The position numbers and the translations under genes are program-made. From assembly GCF_006538705.1 (NCBI RefSeq), contig NZ_BJLP01000007.1, forward strand, positions 1 through 64,000: DNA of 64,000 nt. The letters are read 5' to 3'. Position 1 is the stretch's first letter. Each line of letters opens with the position of its first letter. A model generated the notes under the pieces. That model worked only from the letters and a program-made list of their open reading frames with translations. It did no database searches and was not told the origin of the DNA. This stretch comes from Cellulomonas uda (GTDB lineage: Bacteria > Actinomycetota > Actinomycetes > Actinomycetales > Cellulomonadaceae). Below are positions 23,936 to 32,425 of this stretch, one piece after another.

Positions 23936-24658
23936 GTGCACCCGACGTACGACCTGTCGACGATCGACGGGGTCGACCACGAGGTCGAGGTCCGTCGCTC
24001 GCGCAGGCGCGTGCGGACCGTGACGGCCTGGCGTGAGGACGGCCGGACGGTCGTGGCCATCCCCGCGCGGTTCACGCGCGCCCAGGAGGCGGAGTGGGTG
24101 CGTCGGATGCTCCTGCGCCTCGCGACGCAGGAGCGACGCCGCCGGCCGTCGGACGACGAGCTCGTCTCGCGCGCCGCGGAGCTGTCCGCACGGTACCTGC
24201 AGGGCAGGGCGGTGCCGACGAGCGTGCGGTGGTCGTCGAACCAGGGGCGCCGTTGGGGGTCCTGCACGCCGTCGGACGGCTCGATCCGGATCTCCGACCG
24301 GGTGCGCGGGATGCCCCGCTGGGTGCTCGACTACGTGCTGCTGCACGAGCTGACGCACCTGCTGCACCCGGGGCACGGACCGGAGTTCTGGGCCGAGCTC
24401 GACGCCTACCCCCGCACCCAGCGTGCGCGGGGCTTCCTCGAGGGCTACTCCTACCGCGAGGAGCGCGGCCCGCAGGACCCGGCGCCCGACGACGACGACG
24501 TCGAGGACACCGAGGACACCGAGGACGCCGAGGACGTCGAGGACGTCGAGGACACCGAGGACGCCGAGCGGGTCGAGGCGCACGTGGGCGCGCTCGAGGG
24601 CGCGGCTGCGGACCGCCCGCCCCCGGCCGACGGTACGGACCGAGACGGTACGGACTGA
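23936..24658 (+). CDS. YgjP/WLM-type M48 family zinc metallopeptidase
   Basis: A 240-residue protein. The core (about 1-175) matches YgjP-like peptidases: WGSCTPSDGSIRIS, then the zinc motif LLHELTHLLHPGHGPEFW with HExxH and a third His seven residues on. The substrate is unknown. Residues about 184-205 form a strongly acidic tail made of ED-T/A/V-ED units, encoded by 9-bp repeats (near 24500-24570), and the last 30 residues are Pro/Asp/Ala-rich. The tail is outside the usual family length and is probably disordered. GTG 23936 is chosen because of the TAGCGT element 6 bases upstream. It ends 5 bp before the convergent Zincin_2 gene. Confidence 0.83.
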   Translation: MHPTYDLSTIDGVDHEVEVRRSRRRVRTVTAWREDGRTVVAIPARFTRAQEAEWVRRMLLRLATQERRRRPSDDELVSRAAELSARYLQGRAVPTSVRWSSNQGRRWGSCTPSDGSIRISDRVRGMPRWVLDYVLLHELTHLLHPGHGPEFWAELDAYPRTQRARGFLEGYSYREERGPQDPAPDDDDVEDTEDTEDAEDVEDVEDTEDAERVEAHVGALEGAAADRPPPADGTDRDGTD

Positions 24659-24663
24659 CCGGG

Positions 24664-26118
24664 TCAGGGGGTCGAGGGGTCCTGCGGGGGCTCCTCGCCG
24701 AGGATCTCGGCCAGCGCCTTGTCGAGGTCGGCGGACTCGTCGGCCGCGGCGCTGCGGCGGCGGGCGTAGCCGGCGGGGTCGTCGAGGTCCTCGGCGGTCG
24801 GCATGAGGTCCGGGTGGTCCCACACGGCGTCGCGCGCCGCGGGGTCGCCCTCGGTGCGCTCGATGTGCGCCCACAGGGCCGCGGCCTCGCGCAGCCGGCG
24901 GGGCCGCAGCTCGAGCCCGACGAGCGTGGCGAACGTCTGCTCGGCGGGTCCGCCCGCGGCGCGGCGACGGCGGATCATCTCGCGCAGCGCGACCGAGTGC
25001 GGCAGGTGGGCGAGCGCGGCGGCCGCGCTCACCTCGTCGACCCAGCCCTCGACGAGCGCGAGCGCGGTCTCCAGCCGCTCGAGCGCGGCCCGCTGCGCGG
25101 GGGTCGTCTGCGGCGCGAACACGCCGCTCGACAGCGCGCTCTGCAGGGCCTCGGCGTCGGTCGGGTCGATCGAGCCGACCGCCTGCTCGAGCTGCTCGAC
25201 GTCGATCGTGATCTCGCGCGCGTACGTCTCGACGAGCGCGAGCAGGTGCGCGCGCAGCCACGGCACGTGCGTGAACAGCCGCGTCGCGGCGGCCTCGCGG
25301 AGCGCCAGGAACAGCCGCACCTCGTCGACGGGCGCATCGAGGCCCTCGGCGAACGCGTCGACGTTGGACGCCACCAGCACCGGTGCGGGCACCTCGAGCA
25401 GTGGGAGGCCGATGTCGGTCGTGCCGAACACGTCGCGTGCGAGCGTGCCGGCGGCCTGGCCGACCTGCAGCCCGAACACCGCGGAGCCGAGCCGCCGCAG
25501 GAGCTGACCGGGCGCGAGGCCGCCGGGCAGCGCACCGCCGGGCAGCCCGAGCGCGCGCATCTGCTCGTCGAGGTCGTCGCCCGCCCCGAGCTCGGGCAGC
25601 TCCCCGCCGAGAGCGTCGACGAGCGCGGTCGACAGCGACGACGCGACGGGCTCGGTGAGCGTGCGCCACGTGGGGAGCGTCGCCTCGACCCACTCGGCGC
25701 GGCTCCAGGCACGGCCGGGCGTGGTCGCGGGGGGCAGGTCGGTCGCGGCGTCGAGCCACAGCTCGGCGACCGTCAGCGCGTCGAGCACCTGACGCGTGCG
25801 AGCGGGCGTGAGCGACGGGTCACCGCCCACGGACGCCTGCTGCCGCGCCAGGTCGTGAGCCATCTGCCAGTTGACCGGCTCGTCGCCGCCGCTCGCGAAC
25901 AGGCTCTGCACCTGCGCGAGGACCTGCTGCATCGCGGCGGGGTCGGTGGGCAGCGTGCCCGCCGCGCCGAGCGCCTCCGGGTCGATCCCGCGCGCCCGCA
26001 TCTCGGCGATCGCCTCGTCGGCCCGGTCGCCCAGGAGCGCGCGCAGCATCTGCTCCCACGGCGGCTGCGTCGGTTCGGGCGTCGGTTCGGGCGTCGGGTC
26101 GCTGTGGTCCGGGCTCAC
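24664..26118 (-). CDS. Zincin_2 (DUF2342) family protein with non-canonical zinc motif
   Basis: A 484-residue helical protein of the actinobacterial Zincin_2/DUF2342 family (Rv3195-like), annotated elsewhere as zinc-dependent metalloprotease or hydrolase. The region expected to carry HExxH reads LALREAAATRLFTHVPWL, so both motif His are absent and the protein may not be an active protease. GGLAPGQLLRRLGSAVFGLQVGQAAGTLA is the typical mid-region. The start GTG at 26118 is preferred because AGGAGG lies six bases upstream; an in-frame GTG at 26151 has no such site. It is divergent from the SDR gene. Confidence 0.8.
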   Translation of the reverse strand: MSPDHSDPTPEPTPEPTQPPWEQMLRALLGDRADEAIAEMRARGIDPEALGAAGTLPTDPAAMQQVLAQVQSLFASGGDEPVNWQMAHDLARQQASVGGDPSLTPARTRQVLDALTVAELWLDAATDLPPATTPGRAWSRAEWVEATLPTWRTLTEPVASSLSTALVDALGGELPELGAGDDLDEQMRALGLPGGALPGGLAPGQLLRRLGSAVFGLQVGQAAGTLARDVFGTTDIGLPLLEVPAPVLVASNVDAFAEGLDAPVDEVRLFLALREAAATRLFTHVPWLRAHLLALVETYAREITIDVEQLEQAVGSIDPTDAEALQSALSSGVFAPQTTPAQRAALERLETALALVEGWVDEVSAAAALAHLPHSVALREMIRRRRAAGGPAEQTFATLVGLELRPRRLREAAALWAHIERTEGDPAARDAVWDHPDLMPTAEDLDDPAGYARRRSAAADESADLDKALAEILGEEPPQDPSTP

Positions 26119-26259
26119 GTGCGCCTCCTGGGAGGATGACTGCGGGGACACCGCCGACGGGCACCGGGACGGCGGGGTCGGGCGGGCCGGGTCGGGACGA
26201 TTCGGTCGCGGTCTGGCCGGGCTGGCCCCACGGTAACCACGTGACCGAGGAGTTCGTCG

Positions 26260-27291
26260 ATGGCGGGTCGAGAGGTTCGCTCAGGGCGCAGCGCGCCGGA
26301 CGTCGTCGTCGTGGGCACGGGACCCGTCGCGGCCGGCGTGCTCGCCGCGTGGGGAGCGCGGGCCCGCGCGGTCGACGAGGTGCCGACGGCCGCGCCCGCG
26401 TCGGCACTCACGGGCGCGCGTGTCGTCGTGCTCGTCGCGCACCCGGGCGACCTCGCGTCCGTGGCCGGGCGCCGGGGGCCGCAGGGGCACGCCCCCGCGG
26501 TCGCGCACGCGCAGCGCACGTTCGCGGCGGCGCGCGAGGTGCGGGCCGAGCACGTCGTCGTCGTGACGTCGGCGCTCGTGCACGGCGCCCACCCCGACCG
26601 GCCGGTCCTGCACGACGACGAGCCCGTGCTCACCGGTGCGCGCGCCGTCCCGGACGGGCTGGTCGGTCACCTGCTCGCGGTCGAGGCGGTCGTCGCGCGC
26701 GCGGCCCGCCGCCGCTCGCCGCGCGTGACGGTGCTGCGGCCCGCCGCGATGGTCGGACGCGGCACCGACACGTTCGTGACGCGGCACTTCGAGGCGCCGC
26801 GCCTGCTCGTCGTGCGGGGCGTGGAGCGGCCGTGGCAGCTCGTGCACGTCGACGACGTGGGCGCCGCGACGGTGTTCGCGGTCGAGCACGCGCTGACCGG
26901 TGCGCTGACCGTCGGGCCGCCGGACATGCTGACGCCCGAGCAGGTCAGCGCCGCGGCCGGGATGCGGACGGTCGCGCTCGCGCCCGCGACGGCGTTCGGC
27001 ACGGCCGAGCGGCTGCACCGCGTGGGCGTCCTGCCGGCGCCGGCGGCCGAGCTCGCGTACGTGGTCTACCCGTGGACGGTGGCGGCGGACCGGCTCACGG
27101 CGGCGGGGTTCACGCCGCGGTACTCGAGCGCCGAGGCCCTCGACGTGCTGCTCGAGGGCGTGCGCGGGCGCCTCGCGCTCGGCGGGCGCCGCGTCGAGCG
27201 GCGCGACGCGGCCGCGCTCGGCGCGGCGGGCGCCGCGGTCGCGCTGCTGGGCACCGCGGCCATCTGGCGGCAGGCGCGGCGTCGCGGCTGA
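26260..27291 (+). CDS. NAD-dependent epimerase/dehydratase-like SDR protein
   Basis: A 343-residue extended-SDR protein. The nucleotide loop is VVVVGTGPVAAGVLAAWG (about 15-30), a variant of GxxGxxG. VTVLRPAAMVGRG and WQLVHVDDVGAATV are typical of NAD-dependent epimerases acting on nucleotide sugars. The catalytic YxxxK is not evident: the region reads LVGHLLAVEAVV. A hydrophobic helix near the C-terminus (LGAAGAAVALLGTAAIW) suggests a membrane anchor. Real activity is uncertain. The ATG at 26260 follows GAGGAG at about 8 bases. Confidence 0.75.
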   Translation: MAGREVRSGRSAPDVVVVGTGPVAAGVLAAWGARARAVDEVPTAAPASALTGARVVVLVAHPGDLASVAGRRGPQGHAPAVAHAQRTFAAAREVRAEHVVVVTSALVHGAHPDRPVLHDDEPVLTGARAVPDGLVGHLLAVEAVVARAARRRSPRVTVLRPAAMVGRGTDTFVTRHFEAPRLLVVRGVERPWQLVHVDDVGAATVFAVEHALTGALTVGPPDMLTPEQVSAAAGMRTVALAPATAFGTAERLHRVGVLPAPAAELAYVVYPWTVAADRLTAAGFTPRYSSAEALDVLLEGVRGRLALGGRRVERRDAAALGAAGAAVALLGTAAIWRQARRRG

Positions 27292-27322
27292 CCGCCCGCG
27301 TGTCGCACACACCCGCGTGCGG

Positions 27323-27334
27323 CATGATGCCGAC
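27323..27334 (+). promoter_or_regulatory. -10 element of a probable leaderless promoter for the Lon-like protease gene
   Basis: CATGAT (27323-27328) lies six bases before the GTG at 27335. This supports 27335 over the in-frame GTG at 27317, which would lie upstream of the element. Confidence 0.45.
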
Positions 27335-28483
27335 GTGCCCGACGAGAACGTCACCCCGCCCGCACCCGCGTCGGCCGACGACGCGCTCGGCGCGCCCGCG
27401 CCCGTCGTCGCCGAACGGCCCAGCCGCCGCGCGATCACGCTGTCGGTGTCGATGCTCGCCACCGCGGTGCTGCTCGCGGCGGTCGCCGTGCTGCCCGCGC
27501 CGTACTCGGTGACCAGCCCGGGCCCGACCGAGGACGTGCTGGGCAAGGTCGACGACAAGCCGCTGATCACGATCGAGGGAGCGCCGACGTACGACTCGAC
27601 GGGCGAGCTGCGCCTCACGACGGTGTCCGCGACCGGAGGGCCCGGGTACCCGTCGAGCACGCTGCGCGTGCTGCGCGGGTGGTTCTCGCCGTGGTCGGTC
27701 GTGCAGCCGCGCGAGATCCAGTTCCCCGACGCGGACGAGTCGCAGGAGGACATCGACCGCGAGAACACCGCGCAGATGGTGTCCTCGCAGGAGAACGCGG
27801 CCGTGGCGGCGCTCTCCGAACTCGGCCGCCCGGTGCCCGCGACGCTCGTCGTCGCGGACACCGTCGAGGACACCGGTGCGGACGGCGTGTTCGAGGACGG
27901 CGACATCATCACCGCGATCGACGGCACGCCGCTGCCGGACTACCAGAGCCTCGTCACGACGATGGCCGCGGTGAAGCCGGGTGCGGACGTCACGGTCACG
28001 GTGCGCCGCCAGGGCGAGGAGGTCGACCTCACGGTCGAGACCACCGCGGGCGACGACGGTCGCGCGCAGTTGGGCGTGTACATCGACCCGGACTTCGACA
28101 TGCCGGTCGACGTGACCATCGACGCGGGCCGGATCGGCGGCCCGAGCGCGGGGACCATGTTCGCGCTCGGGATCATCGACCTGCTCACGCCGCAGGACGA
28201 GGCGAACGGCCAGGTGGTCGCGGGCACGGGGACGATCGACGTGGTCGGTCGGGTCGGCGCGATCGGCGGCATCCGCCAGAAGCTCGCGGGTGCGCACCGT
28301 GACGGTGCCCGGTGGTTCCTCGCGCCCGAGGCGAACTGCGCAGAGGTCGTCGGGCACGTGCCCGACGGGCTGCGCGTGGTGCGCGTCGCGACGCTGCACG
28401 AGGCGTACACGGACCTCGTCGCGATCGGCAAGGGCGAGGGTGACGCGCTGCCCACGTGCACGGGGGAGCCCGAGGGGTCCTGA
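27335..28483 (+). CDS. Membrane-anchored PDZ and Lon-like Ser-Lys protease
   Basis: A 382-residue protein. One membrane segment near residues 37-55 (SVSMLATAVLLAAVAVL) is followed by an extracytoplasmic part. A PDZ domain (about 165-235, DGVFEDGDIITAIDG) precedes a Lon-type proteolytic domain with catalytic Ser in GGPSAGTMFALG and catalytic Lys in GGIRQKLAGA. This is the architecture of YlbL-type proteases (mycobacterial Rv3194c), which degrade secreted or membrane substrates; the Bacillus member is linked to DNA-damage recovery. It is followed by the convergent PPA1309 gene, 34 bp away. Confidence 0.88.
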   Translation: MPDENVTPPAPASADDALGAPAPVVAERPSRRAITLSVSMLATAVLLAAVAVLPAPYSVTSPGPTEDVLGKVDDKPLITIEGAPTYDSTGELRLTTVSATGGPGYPSSTLRVLRGWFSPWSVVQPREIQFPDADESQEDIDRENTAQMVSSQENAAVAALSELGRPVPATLVVADTVEDTGADGVFEDGDIITAIDGTPLPDYQSLVTTMAAVKPGADVTVTVRRQGEEVDLTVETTAGDDGRAQLGVYIDPDFDMPVDVTIDAGRIGGPSAGTMFALGIIDLLTPQDEANGQVVAGTGTIDVVGRVGAIGGIRQKLAGAHRDGARWFLAPEANCAEVVGHVPDGLRVVRVATLHEAYTDLVAIGKGEGDALPTCTGEPEGS

Positions 28484-28517
28484 CGGGGCGGACGCGGGAC
28501 CGGCGGCGGGGCGAGGC

Positions 28518-29105
28518 TCAGGCGAGCGTCGCGCGCAGCGCCTCCAGCAGACCCGGGACCACGTCGGCACCCTGGCCCACCTGGTCGTCGCTGTCGTGCG
28601 CGCGCTGCCGCACGGCGCACCACGTCGGGCCCTCGCGCAGCACACCCACGGCGAGGCGCACGTCCTCGCGGTCGGGGTGGGCGAGCAGCCACGCGAGCGC
28701 CTCGTCGGGGTCGGCGGGCATCTGCGCCTCGGCGGCGGGCGGCAGCACGACGCGCTCGGCGGTCACGGCGACGCCGTCGACCGTCTGCGGCCACGACAGC
28801 CCCGCGAGGAGCGTCTCGAGGTCCGGTGCGTCGGGCAGGCCCTCCTGCTCGATCGACGTCAGGTGCCACGGCTCGGCCTGCGCGGCGGCGAGCGTCTGCG
28901 GCGTGAGCTGTGCGGCGAGCGAGGGCTCCGCGGCGAGCGCCGCCTGCGTGCGGACCAGGGCGAACACCCGCACGGGGGCGTCCCAGCCGGCGGCGGCGAC
29001 GTGGTGCTCGATCTCGCGCACGGCGTCGGCGAGCGCGCGCGTCGCGGCGTCTGAGGCGGGCGTGGCGGCGGGCGTGGCGGCGGGCGGCGTCGTGCTGGGG
29101 TTCAC
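28518..29105 (-). CDS. PPA1309 family actinobacterial protein
   Basis: A 195-residue cytoplasmic protein of the PPA1309 family, whose function is unknown. The N-terminus is a low-complexity Thr/Pro/Ala stretch; the body (WDAPVRVFALVRTQAALAAEP, then WPQTVDGVAVTAERVVLPP) is conserved in this lineage. The C-terminus reads HDSDDQVGQGADVVPGLLEALRATL. GTG 29105 lies six bases from a minus-strand GACGAT (29112-29117), suggesting a leaderless start. It is divergent from the UPF0182 gene and convergent with the Lon-like protease. Confidence 0.8.
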   Translation of the reverse strand: MNPSTTPPAATPAATPASDAATRALADAVREIEHHVAAAGWDAPVRVFALVRTQAALAAEPSLAAQLTPQTLAAAQAEPWHLTSIEQEGLPDAPDLETLLAGLSWPQTVDGVAVTAERVVLPPAAEAQMPADPDEALAWLLAHPDREDVRLAVGVLREGPTWCAVRQRAHDSDDQVGQGADVVPGLLEALRATLA

Positions 29106-29238
29106 CGGGCCATCGTCGCACCGTGCGCCGCCGCGGCGGGACCTGACACCTCGGACCGGGCGTGTGGGAACCTGGGCCCGTCCGCCCGCGTTGGGCTGGG
29201 CGAGTACACGACACCGAGACGACGAGGACCGCACCGAC

Positions 29239-32200
29239 GTGAGCTTCGCCAGCACACCCCGCAACCCGAGCGCCGGCCGACCAGCCGGCCGTCCGAGCGA
29301 GAGGCGGCGCGGTGCGCTCGTCCCGACGCTGATCGTGCTCGGCGCGATCGTCGTGCTCGTCCTGATCCTCGCCCAGGTGTGGACCGAGTGGCTGTGGTTC
29401 GACCAGCTCGGGTTCATCGAGGTGCTGCGCACCGAGTGGGGCACGCGCGCCGTGCTGTTCGTCGTCGGCTTCCTGGCGATGGCCGTCGCGGTGGGGCTGA
29501 CGATGCGGTACGCGTACCGCTCCCGGCCCGTGTACGCGCCGTCGACGCCCGAGCAGGCGAGCCTCGACCAGTACCGCGAGGCCATCGAGCCGCTGCGCCG
29601 GCTCGTCATGATCGTGGCCCCCGCGCTGCTCGGACTGTTCGCCGGTGCCGCCGTGTCGCAGCGCTGGGACACGGTCCAGCTCTGGATGCACGCGCAGCAC
29701 GTCGGGACGGCCGACCCCCAGTACGGCATCGACCTGGGCTTCTACCTGTTCGTGCTGCCCGGCATCCGGTTCGTCGTGTCGTTCCTCATCGCGGTCACGG
29801 TGCTCTCGGGCGTCGCGGCGCTCGCGACCCAGTACCTGTACGGCGGCCTACGCATCGGCGGCAGCAACGACATGCCGCGCACCACGCGGGCCGCGCGCAT
29901 CCAGCTGTCGGTGATCGCCGCGGTGCTCATGCTGCTCGTCGCCGCCAACTACTGGCTGGACCGCTACTCGATCCTCACCAAGACCGCGGAGAAGTTCGAC
30001 GGCGCCGCGTACACGGACGTGCACGCGGTGATCCCGTCCAAGGCGATCCTCGCGGGCATCGCGGTGTTCGTCGCGGTCACGTTCGTCGTGACGGCGGTGC
30101 GCGGCAACTGGCGCATGCCGCTGATCGGCGTGGGGCTGATGGTGGTCGCGGCGATCGCCGTCGGCGGCATCTACCCGGCCGTCGTGCAGCGCTTCCAGGT
30201 GCAGCCGAACCAGCAGGACGCCGAGGCGGAGTACATCAAGCGCAACATCGAGGCGACGCGCGACGCGTACGGCATCGAGGACGTCGACGTGAAGGAGTAC
30301 GACGCCAAGGTCACGGCGGAGCCGCAGGCGCTGCGCGACGACGCGGAGACCGCGGCGTCGATCCGTCTGCTCGACCCGCAGGTCGTCAGCCCGTCGTTCA
30401 AGCAGCTGCAGCAGGTCACGACGTTCTACAGCTTCCCCGACACGCTCTCGGTCGACCGGTACGAGATCGACGGCGAGAGCCAGGACACCGTGATCGCCGC
30501 GCGCGAGCTCAACCTCAGCGGTCTCGAGGCGTCGCAGCGCAACTGGACCAACGACGTCACGGTCTACACGCACGGCTACGGCGTGGTCGCCGCGGCGGGC
30601 AACCGGACCGCGGCACGCGGCGCCCCGTCGTTCCTCGAGAGCGGCATCCCGTCGAAGGGCGTGCTGGGCGAGTACGAGCCGCGCATCTACTTCAGCCCGG
30701 GCTCGCCGCAGTACTCGATCGTCGGCGGCCCCGAGGGTTCGGACTGGGAGCTCGACCGTCCGACGAACGACGGCGGCGGCTCGGTCAACACGCGCTTCCC
30801 GACGCAGGACGTCTCGGCGGGGCCGAGCGTCGGCAACGCGTGGAACAAGCTGCTGTACGCCGTGAAGTTCGGCTCGGAGCAGATCCTGTTCTCGGACCGC
30901 GTGAACGAGCAGTCGCAGATCCTGTACGACCGCAGCCCGCGTGACCGGGTCGAGAAGGTCGCGCCGTACCTGACGCTCGACGGGCGCGTGTACCCGGCCG
31001 TGGTCGACGGGCGTGTGGTGTGGATCGTCGACGGCTACACGACGAGCAGCCAGTACCCGTACGCCGCGCAGGTCACGCTCGACGACGCGACGGTCGACTC
31101 GCTCACGCAGTCGTCGCAGACCGTCCAGGCGCTGCAGCCGAAGACCGCGAACTACATCCGCAACTCGGTCAAGGCGACGGTCGACGCGTACGACGGCACG
31201 GTGACGCTGTACGCGTGGGACGACGAGGACCCGATCCTGCGGGCGTGGCAGGAGATCTTCCCGACCTCGCTGCAGCCGCTCAGCGAGATCGAGGGCGAGC
31301 TCATGGCGCACCTGCGCTACCCCGAGGACCTGTTCAAGGTGCAGCGTGAGCTGCTCGCCCGCTACCACGTGAGCGACCCGAAGCAGTTCTTCACCGGCAC
31401 GGACTTCTGGGCCGTCCCGGACGACCCGAACACCGCGGGCAACGTCGCGCAGCCGCCGTACTACATGACGCTGCGGATGCCCGAGGAGAAGAGCGCGAGC
31501 TTCTCGCTCACGTCCACGTTCATCCCGTTCGGTCAGCAGGCCCGCAACGTGATGCGCGGGTACATCGCGGTCGACGCGGACGCGGGGTCGCAGGACGGCA
31601 CGAAGGCGCCCGGGTACGGCAAGATCCGGCTGCTGGAGCTGCCGCGGGACGGCTCGGTGCCGGGCCCCGGCCAGGTGAACAACAACATGACGACCGACTC
31701 GAAGGTCGCCGAGGAGTTCACGCTGCTGGGTCGTGGCGGCGCGAACATCGTGCGCGCCAACCTGCTCGCGCTCCCGGTGGGCGACGGGATGCTCTACGTC
31801 CAGCCGGTGTACCTCCAGGCCGAGAAGGGGACGACGTTCCCGCTGCTGCAGCGCGTGATCGTCGCGTTCGGCGACGAGGTGGCGATCTCCGAGACGCTCG
31901 ACGGCGCGCTCAACGACGTGTTCGACGGGGACTCGGGGGTCGAGACCGACCCCGGCGCCCCGCCGGCCGGCGAGAACCCGGGGACGGGTGGTGAGACGCC
32001 CGAGGAGCCGACCACGCCGCAGGAGCCCGGCGACGCCGACGCCGAGGCGCGCGCGGACCTGGCGGACGCGCTCGAGCGGGCGCGGGTCGCGATCCAGGAG
32101 GGTCAGGCGGCTCTCGCCGAGGGCGACTTCGCGGCGTACGGCGAGTCGCAGGACGCGCTCGACCAGGCGATCGCGGACGCGCTCGACGCCGAGGCGAGGC

Positions 32201-32271
32201 TCGAGGGCGGCACCGCGGTGACGCCGACGCAGTCGGCGACGCCGGCGCCGACGGCCACGGCCGGCAGCTGA
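29239..32271 (+). CDS. UPF0182 family large membrane protein
   Basis: A 1,010-residue protein. Seven hydrophobic segments occupy the first 320 residues, followed by a very large extracytoplasmic domain (about 320-890) containing QVQPNQQDAEAEYIKRNIEATRDAYG, NWTNDVTVYTHGYG and FYSFPDTLSVDRY, typical of UPF0182 (Rv3193c). The function of the family is unknown. A Gly/Pro/Thr-rich acidic linker and a helical, Ala/Asp-rich region (about 925-995) form the C-terminus and may associate with the wall. The GTG at 29239 follows GACGAGGACC. A strong terminator follows at 32288. Confidence 0.88.
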   Translation: MSFASTPRNPSAGRPAGRPSERRRGALVPTLIVLGAIVVLVLILAQVWTEWLWFDQLGFIEVLRTEWGTRAVLFVVGFLAMAVAVGLTMRYAYRSRPVYAPSTPEQASLDQYREAIEPLRRLVMIVAPALLGLFAGAAVSQRWDTVQLWMHAQHVGTADPQYGIDLGFYLFVLPGIRFVVSFLIAVTVLSGVAALATQYLYGGLRIGGSNDMPRTTRAARIQLSVIAAVLMLLVAANYWLDRYSILTKTAEKFDGAAYTDVHAVIPSKAILAGIAVFVAVTFVVTAVRGNWRMPLIGVGLMVVAAIAVGGIYPAVVQRFQVQPNQQDAEAEYIKRNIEATRDAYGIEDVDVKEYDAKVTAEPQALRDDAETAASIRLLDPQVVSPSFKQLQQVTTFYSFPDTLSVDRYEIDGESQDTVIAARELNLSGLEASQRNWTNDVTVYTHGYGVVAAAGNRTAARGAPSFLESGIPSKGVLGEYEPRIYFSPGSPQYSIVGGPEGSDWELDRPTNDGGGSVNTRFPTQDVSAGPSVGNAWNKLLYAVKFGSEQILFSDRVNEQSQILYDRSPRDRVEKVAPYLTLDGRVYPAVVDGRVVWIVDGYTTSSQYPYAAQVTLDDATVDSLTQSSQTVQALQPKTANYIRNSVKATVDAYDGTVTLYAWDDEDPILRAWQEIFPTSLQPLSEIEGELMAHLRYPEDLFKVQRELLARYHVSDPKQFFTGTDFWAVPDDPNTAGNVAQPPYYMTLRMPEEKSASFSLTSTFIPFGQQARNVMRGYIAVDADAGSQDGTKAPGYGKIRLLELPRDGSVPGPGQVNNNMTTDSKVAEEFTLLGRGGANIVRANLLALPVGDGMLYVQPVYLQAEKGTTFPLLQRVIVAFGDEVAISETLDGALNDVFDGDSGVETDPGAPPAGENPGTGGETPEEPTTPQEPGDADAEARADLADALERARVAIQEGQAALAEGDFAAYGESQDALDQAIADALDAEARLEGGTAVTPTQSATPAPTATAGS

Positions 32272-32287
32272 CGGCCGACCCGACGAA

Positions 32288-32325
32288 CGAGGGGGTCCGT
32301 GCCCGGGTGGGCGCGGGCCCCCTCG
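32288..32325 (+). terminator. Intrinsic terminator after the UPF0182 gene
   Basis: CGAGGGGGTCC (32288-32298) pairs with GGGCCCCCTCG (32315-32325), one G-U pair included. The loop itself holds a short GCCC/GGGC helix. It separates the core block from the metal-transport operon. Confidence 0.7.
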
Positions 32326-32362
32326 TCGGTCTCCGAGGAACCGGGGCGCCGCGGTCCAGATC

Positions 32363-32389
32363 CTTATTGGGAACTGCTATCGTTATCGC
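32363..32389. promoter_or_regulatory. Candidate Zur/metalloregulator operator and promoter of the ABC operon
   Basis: This stretch is distinctly AT-rich for the genome (TTATTGGGAA, then CTATCGTTATC) and lies 37 bp before the substrate-binding gene. GATAACGATAG read on the minus strand resembles half of actinobacterial Zur-type boxes, but the symmetry is imperfect. TATCGT (32379-32384) could be the -10. With a Zur-like gene downstream this is a reasonable but unproven operator. Confidence 0.4.
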
Positions 32390-32425
32390 TGGCCGCACGG
32401 TGCGGCACCGTGAAAGGGGTCCTCG

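Noticed and set aside
24484-24580. 9-bp repeats as an intergenic satellite
   Set aside because: They are in frame within the protease gene and encode an acidic protein tail.
26118-26151. Longer N-terminus for the Zincin_2 protein from GTG 26151
   Set aside because: No ribosome-binding sequence there, whereas AGGAGG is well placed for 26118.
29239-32271. Long open minus-strand frames within the UPF0182 gene
   Set aside because: High GC at third positions keeps antisense frames open; no domain motif is seen and the plus-strand protein is clear.
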